Below, one piece after another: positions 25,256 through 33,633 of a DNA stretch of 64,000 nucleotides (its first letter is position 1; every line of letters begins with the position of its first letter). This DNA is from Ruminiclostridium cellobioparum subsp. termitidis CT1112. Lineage in GTDB: Bacteria; Bacillota; Clostridia; Acetivibrionales; DSM-1351. The notes under the pieces are model-generated. The model did not search any database, had not been told where the DNA came from, and saw only the letters and a program-made list of their open reading frames with translations. The translations under genes were made by a program, and so were the position numbers. Where the stretch lies: contig NZ_AORV01000049.1 in the NCBI RefSeq assembly GCF_000350485.1, positions 32,513-96,512 of the forward strand, read 5' to 3'.

Positions 25256-26656
25256 TTACTGGCATACCTTCCCTGGATTTAATATATTTTTCGGGTCGAA
25301 AGCCATCTTAATCCCCCTCATTATCCCCATTATTTCTGGATCAAGAGATTCCTTGAGATAAGGCTTCTTTGCATAACCGATACCGTGCTCTCCAGATACC
25401 TGTCCCCGGAGTTCATTTGCCTTTTTATACATTTCCTCCATAGCCAGGGCAAGTCTCTTTTCCCATTCTTCTTCGCTGAGGTCATCCTTGAGAATATATG
25501 CATGGAGATTACCGTCTCCGGCATGGCCGAAGCTCTTGATCCTCACGCCTACCTGATCTTGAAGTTTATGGCTGAATTCAACTATTTCGCTTACCTTGTT
25601 TCTGGGAACAACCACATCGACTTCGTCCATGTAGGTGGTAGAGGCTTTAATTGCCTCAAGAAATGCGCCCCTGGCCTTCCAGATGGAATCATTCCTTTCC
25701 TCGGTATCGGAAATAAGAATATCAATTGCGCCCTGTTCCAGACATATTTTTGCAACCCTGTCGTAGGAGGCTTCGATTTCTTCTGTGGAATTTCCGTCAA
25801 ATTTCAAGAGCAGATAGGAGTCCGACTGGTTGTCGGGGAACTTTTTGCCCAGAAATTCTTCGGCGTCCATGATTGTCTGTCTCTGCATAAATTCAATAGC
25901 GGTGGGAATGGTCTTTGACTTGATAATCAGGGGGACTGTTCCTATAGCCTGCTCCAGAGACGGAAAAGGTATTAAAAGGCTGATTGCCTTCTTGGGCAGA
26001 GGCAGAAGCTTTAAGATTGCCTTTGTTATTATGCCAAGAGTGCCCTCGGAGCCAACTATCAGATCCTTCATGGCATAACCCGAACTGTTCTTGACCACCT
26101 TGCCGCCGAAACTGACAATATTACCATTGGGCAGAACTATTTCCAAACCTCTGACATAATCCCTGGTAACACCGTATTTTACCGCCCGCATACCTCCGGC
26201 ATTGGTGTTGATATTGCCTCCGATGGTAGCGGTTTTTTCGCCCGGATCGGGGGGATAGAAAAGATCGTGCTCCTCGACATACTTTGAGAGCTCCATGAGC
26301 AGAACGCCCGGTTCAACAGTGACTGTTAAATTTTCCTCATCGAGCTCAAGGAAATGGTTCATAAGGCTCAGGTCCATAACAATCCCCTTGTTTATGGGGA
26401 CGGCACCTCCCACAAGACCGGTGCCCGAACCTCTGGGTGTAACCGGAATGTTGTTTTCACAGGCATATTTCATTACAGCCGATACTTCTTCGGTTGAAAC
26501 CGCCCGGACAACAATATCGGGATAGCATTCAGTGCCTCCAAGCTCATCATGGCTGTACTCTTCGTTTATGTTTTCCCTGTAAAGAACTCTCTCTGTGTCG
26601 CCTATTATATGGGTTACAGCTTCGAAGTCCTTCTGGCCGAATATTTTGTAATTCAT
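25256..26656 (-). CDS. lctD: FAD-linked lactate dehydrogenase subunit of an Etf-coupled complex
   Basis: The 466-residue flavoprotein of the GlcD/FAD_binding_4 family has the cofactor loop [16 protein letters not shown] near residues 95-110, the [19 protein letters not shown] segment, and the C-terminal FAD-oxidase domain with [14 protein letters not shown] and [14 protein letters not shown]. With EtfB and EtfA it forms the confurcating lactate dehydrogenase known from Acetobacterium woodii (LctBCD), which drives NAD reduction from lactate using reduced ferredoxin. It is the last gene of the operon, starting at the base before the EtfA stop region, in line with co-translation. A ribosome-binding site GGAGGGG precedes it inside the end of etfA. 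Confidence 0.9.
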   Translation of the reverse strand: MNYKIFGQKDFEAVTHIIGDTERVLYRENINEEYSHDELGGTECYPDIVVRAVSTEEVSAVMKYACENNIPVTPRGSGTGLVGGAVPINKGIVMDLSLMNHFLELDEENLTVTVEPGVLLMELSKYVEEHDLFYPPDPGEKTATIGGNINTNAGGMRAVKYGVTRDYVRGLEIVLPNGNIVSFGGKVVKNSSGYAMKDLIVGSEGTLGIITKAILKLLPLPKKAISLLIPFPSLEQAIGTVPLIIKSKTIPTAIEFMQRQTIMDAEEFLGKKFPDNQSDSYLLLKFDGNSTEEIEASYDRVAKICLEQGAIDILISDTEERNDSIWKARGAFLEAIKASTTYMDEVDVVVPRNKVSEIVEFSHKLQDQVGVRIKSFGHAGDGNLHAYILKDDLSEEEWEKRLALAMEEMYKKANELRGQVSGEHGIGYAKKPYLKESLDPEIMGIMRGIKMAFDPKNILNPGKVCQ

Positions 26657-27850
26657 TTATATACCCCTCCTTGATGCTTTGATTTTTTCTATGAGCCTGG
26701 GAAGAATATCGTATAAATCCCCGACGATGCCGTAATGTGCTATTTTAAAGATTGATGCCTTTTCATCCTTGTTTATTGCAAATATATAGTCCGAGTTGTT
26801 CATACCGGCTGCAAACTGTACCGAACCGGAGACTCCGCAGGTTATTATGAGCTTGGGTCTCACTGTTCTTCCGCTCAGGCCGATCTGTTTTTTGGCGTCA
26901 AACCAGCCCGCTTCAATCATGGGTCTGGTGCAGGCAATCTCTCCTCCCAGAAGGTCGGCCAGCTCCTTTATAAGCTTCAGATCCTCCTGTGCTCTGACTC
27001 CTCTGCCTGCAACAATCAGAACATCGGCGTTTTCTATGAGATTTTCCTTCGGCTTTTCCACAACTCCCAGGACATCTATTTTGGACTCCAGACACTCCCT
27101 GCCAATTTTACAGCTTATTATCCTGCCTGCCGGTTCTGCTTTCCTTTCAGGGGAATTCATAACCTTGTAACGGACTGTAGCCATCTGAGGTCTTGCGTTG
27201 GGGGTCATGATCTCTGCCATGATATTTCCTCCGAATGCAGGTCTTATTTGAACAAGATCCGTGTTTTCCCTGATATCCAGGATGGTGCAGTCGGCTGTAA
27301 GTCCTGTTCTGAACCTGGCGGCTACCCTGGGGGCAAGCTGTCTCCCGACGCTGGTGGCACCTACCAGGATGGAGGAAGGCTTTATTTTATTTATAAAGTC
27401 TTCAAATACGGCGGTATAGCCATCTATTTTAAAGTGATCCAATTCTTCATAGTCATAAACATATACTTCGTCAACTCCGTAGTGAAGCAGCCCGGCTGCA
27501 CTGTCTCCGATTTTATTGCCCATAAATATGCAGTAAACCTTGTGGTTTATCTTATCTGCCAATTCTCTGGCCTTTCCGATCAATTCGTAGGTTACGGGGT
27601 GGATATCCCCGTTAACATGATCCACATAGACCGCTATGCCGTTCCAGGCGGATTTGTCTATACCGGCCTGCTTTTCCTTCAACAGCTCGGCAGCGCCTGC
27701 CGGTCCTTTTTTTACGCAGAGTCCGCACATTTTACAGGCACTGTTTACCTCAACCCTGCCATTGTTGTTTTCCAGCGCACCAAATGGGCAAACTGCCATA
27801 AATTCTTCGATATTTGTTATTTTATCTTGATGGATTATTAATTTTGACAT
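26657..27850 (-). CDS. etfA: Electron transfer flavoprotein alpha subunit with N-terminal FeS domain
   Basis: I start at the ATG at 27850, which has TTAGGAGG upstream; a longer frame to 27868 has no such site. The 397-residue protein begins with a ferredoxin-like domain (CPFGAL, then CKMCGLCVKKGPAG around residues 37-49) that can hold one [4Fe-4S] cluster, then the Etf alpha N-terminal domain, and ends with the FAD-binding domain (LSGRTVRPKLIITCGVSG, GVVGDLYDIL-like GIVGDLYDIL). This extra domain is characteristic of LctC in the lactate-oxidising complex and of caffeyl/butyryl-type bifurcating Etf proteins. It lies between etfB and lctD. Confidence 0.92.
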   Translation of the reverse strand: MSKLIIHQDKITNIEEFMAVCPFGALENNNGRVEVNSACKMCGLCVKKGPAGAAELLKEKQAGIDKSAWNGIAVYVDHVNGDIHPVTYELIGKARELADKINHKVYCIFMGNKIGDSAAGLLHYGVDEVYVYDYEELDHFKIDGYTAVFEDFINKIKPSSILVGATSVGRQLAPRVAARFRTGLTADCTILDIRENTDLVQIRPAFGGNIMAEIMTPNARPQMATVRYKVMNSPERKAEPAGRIISCKIGRECLESKIDVLGVVEKPKENLIENADVLIVAGRGVRAQEDLKLIKELADLLGGEIACTRPMIEAGWFDAKKQIGLSGRTVRPKLIITCGVSGSVQFAAGMNNSDYIFAINKDEKASIFKIAHYGIVGDLYDILPRLIEKIKASRRGI

Positions 27851-27860
27851 GGTTTGCCTC

Positions 27861-28649
27861 CTAAACAAATTTTAATTCTTTGATTTTATTGAATAATTTT
27901 TCGGGAATATCCTCGGCGGCATCATTCCAGAGCTCGCGGTGATTGTTGGCCTCGGGAGGAAATATTCTTTGCACTTGTGTGGGAGAACCGTTTAAACCGT
28001 ATTTCTTTTCATCCTGATCTCCCAGATCATTAAATGAGATGATTTTTATTTCCCGGTTTTTTGTCTCCATTTTTTTGACGTAGGAGGGAAGTCTCGGCTG
28101 ACAGATATCCTTATCCACTGTCAGAAGGCAGGGGTAGGGGACCTTGGCAATTTCAACTGTATTTGCCATATCCATCTCAACCGTAATATGGCTGTCTCCG
28201 ATTTCAATTAATTTTTTAACGTTGGATATACTGGGTATATTCAAGTATTCGGCCATTTCCGGGCCTACCTGTGCCGTATCGCCGTCAGTGGTCTGCTTGC
28301 CGCACAGTATCAGCTCGAATTTTCCCAGCTGTGCCACCCCCTGGGAAAGGGTATAGCTGGTGGCAAGCACATCGGAACCGCCGAACTTTCTGTCCGAAAG
28401 CAGTATGCCCTCATCTGCACCCATTGCAAAGGCTTCCATTATTATCTGCTTTGCCTGGGGAGGCCCCATACTGATTACTGTAACCGAGCCGCCGTGGGCT
28501 TCCTTTAATTTCAAAGCTGTTTCAAGAGCATACAGATCATAGGGATTCATTTTTGAATCCACACCATCCCTCTTTAAAACTCCCGTAACCGGATCAACCT
28601 CAACCTTATTGGTCCCGGGTACCTGTTTTATACAAACTAAAATATTCAT
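27861..28649 (-). CDS. etfB: Electron transfer flavoprotein beta subunit
   Basis: The 262-residue protein shows the EtfB landmarks [50 protein letters not shown] and [24 protein letters not shown]. In bifurcating complexes this subunit binds the FAD at which electrons split. It is preceded by leader cassette C, whose AGGAGGTTAAT supplies the ribosome-binding site, so its translation may be controlled separately from the permease upstream. The gene order permease, etfB, etfA, dehydrogenase matches a lactate-utilisation operon. Confidence 0.93.
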   Translation of the reverse strand: MNILVCIKQVPGTNKVEVDPVTGVLKRDGVDSKMNPYDLYALETALKLKEAHGGSVTVISMGPPQAKQIIMEAFAMGADEGILLSDRKFGGSDVLATSYTLSQGVAQLGKFELILCGKQTTDGDTAQVGPEMAEYLNIPSISNVKKLIEIGDSHITVEMDMANTVEIAKVPYPCLLTVDKDICQPRLPSYVKKMETKNREIKIISFNDLGDQDEKKYGLNGSPTQVQRIFPPEANNHRELWNDAAEDIPEKLFNKIKELKFV

Positions 28650-28748
28650 ATTAACCTCCTAAGCCATGTATGGCTTTGAGCCGCTTAGCGGCCACAAAAC
28701 TGTAATGAAATTTGTTCACTCCTCATCCGCAATAAGGCGAATAAACTG
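28650..28748 (-). promoter_or_regulatory. Recurrent leader cassette, copy C, between lactate permease and etfB
   Basis: On the minus strand this copy starts right after the permease stop codon and reads through gcggatgaggagtgaac and aaatttcatta, a gtggccgctaagcggc hairpin and an agccat/atggct hairpin to AGGAGGTTAAT just before the etfB ATG. It is the most complete copy of the 3' part. The micro-frame starts at GTG 28719 (Met-Asn-Lys-Phe-His), has 22 codons and stops at 28651-28653, one base before the ATG at 28649. Unlike copies A and B it has no 5' anti-Shine-Dalgarno sequence. Confidence 0.75.
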
Positions 28749-30305
28749 CTAGAAACCGAATAATGAACTGCAGAAATAGCTGATTAATCCTAAAATAACT
28801 ACATATACCGCGCAAACCTTTATGGTGCTTCCGAGAATCTTACCCTCGCTGCCGGCCAGGCCTGTAGCTGCAACCGCTATGGCGATGCTCTGGGGAGAGA
28901 TCATTTTTCCTGCCGTAGCTCCGCCTGTATTTATGGCAGCTATCCAGTACGGATTTGCTCCGGCTGCCTTTGCAGCCTCGGACTGGAGATTGCCGAACAA
29001 TACATTTGCCGAGGTATCACTGCCTGTTACAAAGGTTCCCAGGGCTCCTATAAGGGGCGCCACCAGCGGATAGAACGAACCTGTGATCATAACCAGCACT
29101 GTGGCTATGGAGTTTATCATTCCGCTGTAACCCATTACTTTGGCCAGGGCAATGATGGAGACTATTGTAATGGTGGATTTAATCAACTGTTTAACCGTTT
29201 TTAAAAGTATACCTGTTATTGTTTTGAACTTTACTCCCTGTATCATACCGCCGATATAGGTTGCTATAATAATCAGCGTTCCGGGTGCTGCCAGCCAGGA
29301 GAAGGTATAAGGTTTTGCTCCCTCGCCGGTAAAGATTTGAACCGAGGTCTTAACTGCCGACAAAGCCTCGTTTACCGGAGGGATCAGTGTTGAAGAGCAC
29401 AGTATGAAGAGGAATACCAGTATGAATGGCAGCCAGGCCATCAAGCCCTGTTTTAGTGTTATCTTTTCCTGCTTTGCTGCTCCAGCCGTTTGTATCTGAT
29501 ATTCTTTCGGTACAGGAGCCTTGCCTTTAAAAAGTTTGGCAGCTATTACAGTACATATCATTGAACAAACCGCACCTACGACTGCTGGAAGCTCGGGTCC
29601 GAGGTATTTTGCTATGAGGAGCTGGGGTACTGCGAAGGAAATACCCGATACCAGTGTGATGCCGAAGATTCCTTTAACGGCTTTAAAGGATTTGCCTGTA
29701 AGCATTACAAGTGCGAAGGGAAGCAGCATTACCAGCGGCAAAAGCTGAATTCCCACGGCATAGGACAGCTGCGATACATCCAGGCCGGTTACCTTGGCCA
29801 GGGTAACTACCGGGATACCGATGGCACCGAAGGCAGTGGGAGTTGTGTTGGATATGAGACAGATCACTGCGGCAAAAAGAGGATTGAAACCCAGTGCGAC
29901 CAGAATTCCGGCCGGTATGGCAACTGCTGTTCCGAAGCCTGCTATGGCTTCGAGAAAACCGCCGAAGCCCCAGGCCAGAATAAGGATCAGTATTCTTTTA
30001 TCGGTGGTGACACCTGTTATCATTCTTTTAATTACATCCATGCCTCCGGTATGGAGAGACAGATTGTAAGTAAATACTGCCGCTATGATAACAAGGGTTA
30101 TTGGCCATACTGCCAGAGCCACACCTTCCAGACCTGCGGTAAGAGTGTCCAGCAGATTGAGTTTCCATACAAATACTGCAAGAGCCGCCGTCAGTCCAAA
30201 GGCGATGGGACATGCCTTATAACCCGGCCACTTAAGTACACCCAGTGAAACAATAAGCCACATTATGGGTAAAAGAGCTAATACAAATAAAACAGCGATA
30301 TTCAT
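28749..30305 (-). CDS. lctP: L-lactate permease
   Basis: The ATG at 30305 has AAAGGAGAG upstream and gives 518 residues; the frame continues upstream to 30359 without a site. The protein has about twelve hydrophobic segments and the LctP family features AWGFGGFLEAIAGFGTAVAIPAG, SNTTPTAFGAIGIPVVTLA and GALGTFVTGSDTSANVLFG. It imports lactate with protons. It is the first gene of the lactate operon, downstream of a promoter with two GntR-type operators. The stop codon touches leader cassette C. Confidence 0.93.
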   Translation of the reverse strand: MNIAVLFVLALLPIMWLIVSLGVLKWPGYKACPIAFGLTAALAVFVWKLNLLDTLTAGLEGVALAVWPITLVIIAAVFTYNLSLHTGGMDVIKRMITGVTTDKRILILILAWGFGGFLEAIAGFGTAVAIPAGILVALGFNPLFAAVICLISNTTPTAFGAIGIPVVTLAKVTGLDVSQLSYAVGIQLLPLVMLLPFALVMLTGKSFKAVKGIFGITLVSGISFAVPQLLIAKYLGPELPAVVGAVCSMICTVIAAKLFKGKAPVPKEYQIQTAGAAKQEKITLKQGLMAWLPFILVFLFILCSSTLIPPVNEALSAVKTSVQIFTGEGAKPYTFSWLAAPGTLIIIATYIGGMIQGVKFKTITGILLKTVKQLIKSTITIVSIIALAKVMGYSGMINSIATVLVMITGSFYPLVAPLIGALGTFVTGSDTSANVLFGNLQSEAAKAAGANPYWIAAINTGGATAGKMISPQSIAIAVAATGLAGSEGKILGSTIKVCAVYVVILGLISYFCSSLFGF

Positions 30306-30380
30306 GGCTTCTCTCCTTTGAAAATCAGTATTGGTTAGCATTGGTTTTAGCTTGAGCATTTAGCATAAAGAAGTGCTGTA

Positions 30381-30397
30381 AATTGGTATGACCAATT
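30381..30397 (-). promoter_or_regulatory. FadR/GntR-type operator 2 of the lactate operon
   Basis: AATTGGT-ATG-ACCAATT is a perfect palindrome with 7-base arms and matches the TGGT-N3-ACCA pattern recognised by LldR/FadR-type repressors. It lies between the promoter and the permease start. Confidence 0.8.
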
Positions 30398-30447
30398 TGA
30401 TTAAAAAAATAAACAGCTGAATTCAAGTGTTTGTGCATGTTACACAT

Positions 30448-30462
30448 ATTGGTCGTACCAAT
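30448..30462 (-). promoter_or_regulatory. FadR/GntR-type operator 1 of the lactate operon
   Basis: ATTGGT-CGT-ACCAAT is a perfect palindrome of the same pattern as the site at 30381-30397. It begins 10 bases downstream of the -10 hexamer, so a bound repressor would block initiation or early elongation. The two sites are 67 bases apart, centre to centre about 66, which would allow looping by a dimer pair. Confidence 0.82.
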
Positions 30463-30472
30463 TTGTATCTTT

Positions 30473-30501
30473 ATATTACAATATCACTAAAGCTGTGTAA
30501 A
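30473..30501 (-). promoter_or_regulatory. Promoter of the lactate operon
   Basis: On the minus strand TTTACA (30496-30501) and TAATAT (30473-30478) are 17 bases apart, directly upstream of operator 1. Confidence 0.65.
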
Positions 30502-30555
30502 CAATAGTTATTTATTTAACTATTTATTTTAATTTTACCTGCATATATCTGGAAT

Positions 30556-30577
30556 AAAAAAAGACCTCAATGAGGTC
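30556..30577 (-). terminator. Terminator of the GntR-type regulator gene
   Basis: A gacctc/gaggtc stem with a 3-base loop is followed on the minus strand by seven T residues, 16 bases after the regulator stop. It separates the regulator transcript from the lactate operon. Confidence 0.85.
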
Positions 30578-30592
30578 AAATATACCTGAGGG

Positions 30593-31300
30593 TCAATTGT
30601 GCTTAATGTATTGGGCAATGATGTCAAAATGCTGCATGATGGCTTCATGAGTGGCTTTTGAGTCTCTGGCCTTTAAGGAATGGACAATTTTTTCATGAAT
30701 ATTCTGGAGCCTGGATACATTGTCCCTGTTGGATAGAATTTCCTTGCGCCTGTCCTTGATATATATGTTTATCAGTTCCTCCAGAATTTTGAGTATCTGT
30801 ATGATAATGCTGTTGTGTGAGGCGGCGGCGATTGTGTAATGGAGCTCGCTGTCCAGTGCCACGTTTTTGTTCTCGTCCTCTGTTACAGCCATTTCTCCGA
30901 CTATTTCCTCAAGCCTTTTTATTTGTTCATCCGTTATGTTTTCAACAGCCAGAAGAGCTGCCTTTGTCTCAAGGGCTTCTCTCAATTCACTTATCTGAAG
31001 GCTGTTGAACTGCTGCAGCAGGAACATCATTGACATTGATTCTGTGAGACTCTTTGTGTAATTTCCCGTAATAAAGTTTCCAGAGCCCTGAATGCTTTCA
31101 ATTACACCCAGTATTTCAAGGGTCCGCAAGGCCTCTCTTATTGATGTACGGCTTACTCCAAACTGTCTGGCCAGATCCCTTTCAGGCGGCAGCTTGTCCC
31201 CGGAGGAAAGTTTTCCGGTGATCAGATCGGTTTTTATAGAGTCGATTATTGATTCATAGGTTCTTTTTGAAGAATCCTGTTTTTCCATGTTCATCACCAT
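30593..31300 (-). CDS. FadR-subfamily GntR transcriptional regulator, probable lactate repressor
   Basis: The 235-residue protein has the GntR winged helix (residues 10-75: SGDKLPPERDLARQFGVSRTSIREALRTLEILGVIE) and a FadR-type all-helical FCD ligand domain with ELREALETKAALLAVEN, SELHYTIAAASHN and the metal-site histidines near HEKIVHSLKARD. It lies just upstream of the lactate permease operon in the same direction, and two matching palindromes flank that promoter. It therefore probably acts like LldR/LctA, releasing DNA when lactate binds. The start may be the ATG at 31288 rather than 31300. The ligand is inferred from context. Confidence 0.9.
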   Translation of the reverse strand: MVMNMEKQDSSKRTYESIIDSIKTDLITGKLSSGDKLPPERDLARQFGVSRTSIREALRTLEILGVIESIQGSGNFITGNYTKSLTESMSMMFLLQQFNSLQISELREALETKAALLAVENITDEQIKRLEEIVGEMAVTEDENKNVALDSELHYTIAAASHNSIIIQILKILEELINIYIKDRRKEILSNRDNVSRLQNIHEKIVHSLKARDSKATHEAIMQHFDIIAQYIKHN

Positions 31301-31463
31301 TTCCGCAGTTTATGAATTGCAGTAACAATATTATCCTATCATCAGTATGGGCTAAAAACAACCCGCTGAAAAATAAATGGTCCGGGTATGTTGAATTAAC
31401 TTCGATATTGTGATATTTTCAGTGTAAGAAGTAATGGCGGACATTGATGGAAAGGTTGGTCAA

Positions 31464-31985
31464 ATGAAAAACATATTTATTTACAGCACTGCAATCGGTC
31501 GCATCGGAATTGCAGAAAAAGATGAGCATATAACAAATATTTTTTTTGAAGGGGAATTGCCGGGAATTGATTTACCGGTTACAAAAGATACAGGTACGGT
31601 GACCTTCAGGGGAGGGGAATACGCAATCAGGGAGACAGGTATTATAAAGGAGGCCCGGCAGCAGCTGGAAGAATATTTTTCCGGCAGGCGGAAGATTTTT
31701 TCCCTGCCTCTGGCACCCAAGGGTACCGATTTCATGAAAAATGTGTGGCAATGTCTGTGTGAGATTCCTTTCGGAGAGACAAGAAGCTATGGGGAGGTAG
31801 CGGCGGCAGCAGGCAACCCAAAGGCTTCAAGGGCAGTGGGACTGGCCAACAACCGAAATCCCATACCTCTTTTTATACCCTGCCACAGGGTTATAGGCTC
31901 GAACGGGAAGCTTACAGGCTACAGAGGGGGCCTTGAAACCAAACAGCAGCTTTTGGAGATTGAACAAAAACATGCGGATATTTAA
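31464..31985 (+). CDS. ogt: Methylated-DNA-protein-cysteine methyltransferase
   Basis: From the ATG at 31464 (ribosome-binding site GGAAAGG) the protein has 173 residues. It contains the alkyl-acceptor Cys140 in the FIPCHRVIG motif, the helix-turn-helix RSYGEVAAAAGNPKASRAVGLANNRNP-type region just before it (GEVAAAAG, SRAVG), and the final GYRGGLETKQQLLEIE. It transfers O6-alkyl groups from guanine to itself in a suicide reaction. It overlaps the next gene by 14 bases, so the two repair genes form a coupled pair. The N-terminal domain is the short Ogt type without an Ada domain. Confidence 0.93.
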   Translation: MKNIFIYSTAIGRIGIAEKDEHITNIFFEGELPGIDLPVTKDTGTVTFRGGEYAIRETGIIKEARQQLEEYFSGRRKIFSLPLAPKGTDFMKNVWQCLCEIPFGETRSYGEVAAAAGNPKASRAVGLANNRNPIPLFIPCHRVIGSNGKLTGYRGGLETKQQLLEIEQKHADI

Positions 31986-32574
31986 TTACGGACAAAAGGA
32001 AATTGATTACCTCAGAAAAAAAGATAAAAAGCTTTGTGCGGCAATTGACAGAATAGGCAGGATTGAACGCGAAGTGATACCAGATCTGTTCACTGCGCTT
32101 GTAAACAGTATAGTAGGACAGCAGATATCTGCCAAAGCTGCTGAAACGGTCTGGAACAGGGTGACCGGGAAGCTCGGTGAAATAACACCCGGAACCATAG
32201 CCGAAATACCTGCCGACCGGATACAGCAGTGTGGATTGTCACACCGGAAGGTACAGTATATCAAAGGTATCGGTCAGGCGGTACTGGACGGAAGAATTGA
32301 CCTTGAACTGCTTCAAAGGAGTGAGGATGCGGGGGTGATTTCCTGTCTGTCCTCCCTTAACGGAATAGGGAAATGGACTGCCGAAATGCTTTTGATATTT
32401 TCAATGGAAAGACCCGATGTGGTCAGCTGGGGAGATCTGGCAATCCAGCGGGGAATGATGAAATTGTATGGATTGAAAACGTTGACAAAAGAACAGTTTG
32501 ACAGGTATGCAAAAAGATACTCTCCTTACGGGACGGTGGCGTCGCTGTATCTCTGGGAAATTTCCAGAGAATAA
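31972..32574 (+). CDS. DNA-3-methyladenine glycosylase II-type (AlkA-like, HhH-GPD)
   Basis: The 200-residue protein starts at an ATG within the end of the ogt gene. It has the HhH-GPD fold: IVGQQISAKAAETVWNR (residues 47-63), the helix-hairpin-helix LNGIGKWTAEMLL (129-141) and the catalytic Asp155 in SWGDLAIQRGM. It lacks the N-terminal domain of Escherichia coli AlkA and so resembles the compact Firmicutes enzymes. It excises alkylated purines, complementing direct reversal by the upstream protein. The overlap with ogt indicates translational coupling. Confidence 0.9.
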   Translation: MRIFNYGQKEIDYLRKKDKKLCAAIDRIGRIEREVIPDLFTALVNSIVGQQISAKAAETVWNRVTGKLGEITPGTIAEIPADRIQQCGLSHRKVQYIKGIGQAVLDGRIDLELLQRSEDAGVISCLSSLNGIGKWTAEMLLIFSMERPDVVSWGDLAIQRGMMKLYGLKTLTKEQFDRYAKRYSPYGTVASLYLWEISRE

Positions 32575-32653
32575 ATTTAACATGAAATAAAAATCGAAAT
32601 GAAATAAAAATCAAAACGAAATGAAAATTAAAACGAAAGATATTTTGATAATT

Positions 32654-32682
32654 GGGTATATATATTTATATACCCGATTTTT
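32654..32682 (+). terminator. Terminator of the ogt-glycosylase pair
   Basis: A 9-bp stem gggtatata/tatataccc with a 4-base loop is followed by gattttt, 79 bases after the glycosylase stop. Confidence 0.7.
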
Positions 32683-32864
32683 ATTGTCCAGGAAAGTATA
32701 AAGTTTTTGATGAAATTAGCGGTAAGGCCCCTAATAATAAACATTGCAAGGTAAATGCAAAACATTTCCCAGACAATAAAAAACTATTAATTTATGCGCG
32801 TGCCAGATTTTCCTTGGCTAATGATAAATTAAAAGATTATTACAGCTAGGAAAGGCACATGCGC

Positions 32865-32894
32865 AAACAAAGTGGCTTTGCCACCTTTGTTTTT
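32865..32894 (+). terminator. Terminator-like hairpin
   Basis: The stem aacaaagtggc/gccacctttgtt (one bulge, loop ttt) ends in a T run. The 417 bases between the glycosylase gene and the gene at 32992 contain two terminator-like hairpins, each followed by the sequence gtccaggaaagta (32686 and 32895 regions), and no convincing gene. Confidence 0.65.
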
Positions 32895-32929
32895 GTCCAG
32901 GAAAGTATTTTTCATAGGAACACGCCATA

Positions 32930-32973
32930 TCCGGCTCACGGTATGTGCGTCGTATCATATTTGGTGAGCCGGA
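32930..32973 (+). promoter_or_regulatory. Hairpin overlapping a ribosome-binding site
   Basis: Perfect 10-base arms tccggctcac (32930-32939) and gtgagccgga (32964-32973) form a stem whose 3' side runs into the ggaaagg presumed ribosome-binding site of the gene at 32992. It may limit translation of that gene. Confidence 0.55.
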
Positions 32974-32991
32974 AAGGTAGATGGTACTTAT

Positions 32992-33207
32992 ATGGGTAAA
33001 TTCGAGAGATTTGAGAAAGTCGGTTTAAGGGATAGGGAAACAAAAGCACTGATTGCCGTTTATCCTAAAAAGCCGGAGGGAACGGATGACCAGATTGAGG
33101 CTGATGTAAAGTACTGGTATTACCAGAGAAGCTGTTCGGCAGAAGAGGAACTGAAGGGTCTTTTTGTGGATCATTTGACAGAACATGAGTTAAAGTCAAT
33201 TCAATAG
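32992..33207 (+). CDS. Small uncharacterised protein
   Basis: A 71-residue charged protein with no membrane segment or recognised motif. It has a probable GGAAAGGTAG ribosome-binding site at a slightly long distance. Its composition (many Lys, Glu and Arg, a YWYYQRSC patch near the middle) is like a real soluble protein rather than a chance frame. I do not recognise the family. It stands between a hairpin at 32930 and another at 33236. Confidence 0.6.
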   Translation: MGKFERFEKVGLRDRETKALIAVYPKKPEGTDDQIEADVKYWYYQRSCSAEEELKGLFVDHLTEHELKSIQ

Positions 33208-33235
33208 TATATTAAAGCATATTAAAAATTTTGAT

Positions 33236-33293
33236 CAGGAAATTGATGGGAATTGCCGGAGCAGGTTTTCGGGCAGTTCCATCCAATTTCCTG
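33236..33293 (+). promoter_or_regulatory. Long hairpin upstream of a small membrane protein gene
   Basis: The arms 33236-33257 and 33272-33293 are complementary over about 22 positions with a few mismatches (caggaaattg pairs with caatttcctg). The stem ends two bases before the AGAGGT ribosome-binding site of the gene at 33306. It may be the terminator of the preceding gene or a leader structure. Confidence 0.65.
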
Positions 33294-33305
33294 CAGAGGT
33301 AAACT

Positions 33306-33629
33306 ATGTTTAAACTCAGGAATATATATTTATATCTGGTAAGCTTTGTGTCACTGATGCTGATACTTATAGGGCTGATTTTTACAATTCAGAATTTGAC
33401 CGACCTGATTTTCCCTACCAACTATTATTATGACACCGCCCCAATAGATAAAACCGGGCAGACCGAAGAGGAAAAAAAGGCCTATGAGGAGAGTCAGAGA
33501 AGAAATGAGCAGAACCAGCGAACCCTAAGAGGCAAAGCTGTGGCAAAATCCACGTCTGTAGTTGTCGTGGCGCTGCCCGCCTTCATATATCATTGGAGAA
33601 AAATTGAGAAAGAGAAAAGGGAAAAATAA
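33306..33629 (+). CDS. Small membrane protein of unknown function
   Basis: The 107-residue protein has two hydrophobic segments, near residues 8-30 (LYLVSFVSLMLILIGLIFTI) and 83-97 (SVVVVALPAFIYHW), with a Glu/Lys/Arg/Gln-rich stretch between them (about residues 50-75) and a basic C-terminus. This is a simple helical hairpin layout. The ribosome-binding site is AGAGGT. I do not recognise a family, and the convergent neighbour gives no functional clue. Confidence 0.7.
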   Translation: MFKLRNIYLYLVSFVSLMLILIGLIFTIQNLTDLIFPTNYYYDTAPIDKTGQTEEEKKAYEESQRRNEQNQRTLRGKAVAKSTSVVVVALPAFIYHWRKIEKEKREK

Positions 33630-33633
33630 TTCG

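Noticed and set aside
32652..32849. A 65-codon plus-strand frame between the DNA glycosylase and the small protein at 32992
   Set aside because: Its first codons overlap the terminator hairpin at 32654-32682, there is no ribosome-binding site, and no family is recognised. It may be a remnant but cannot be supported as a gene.
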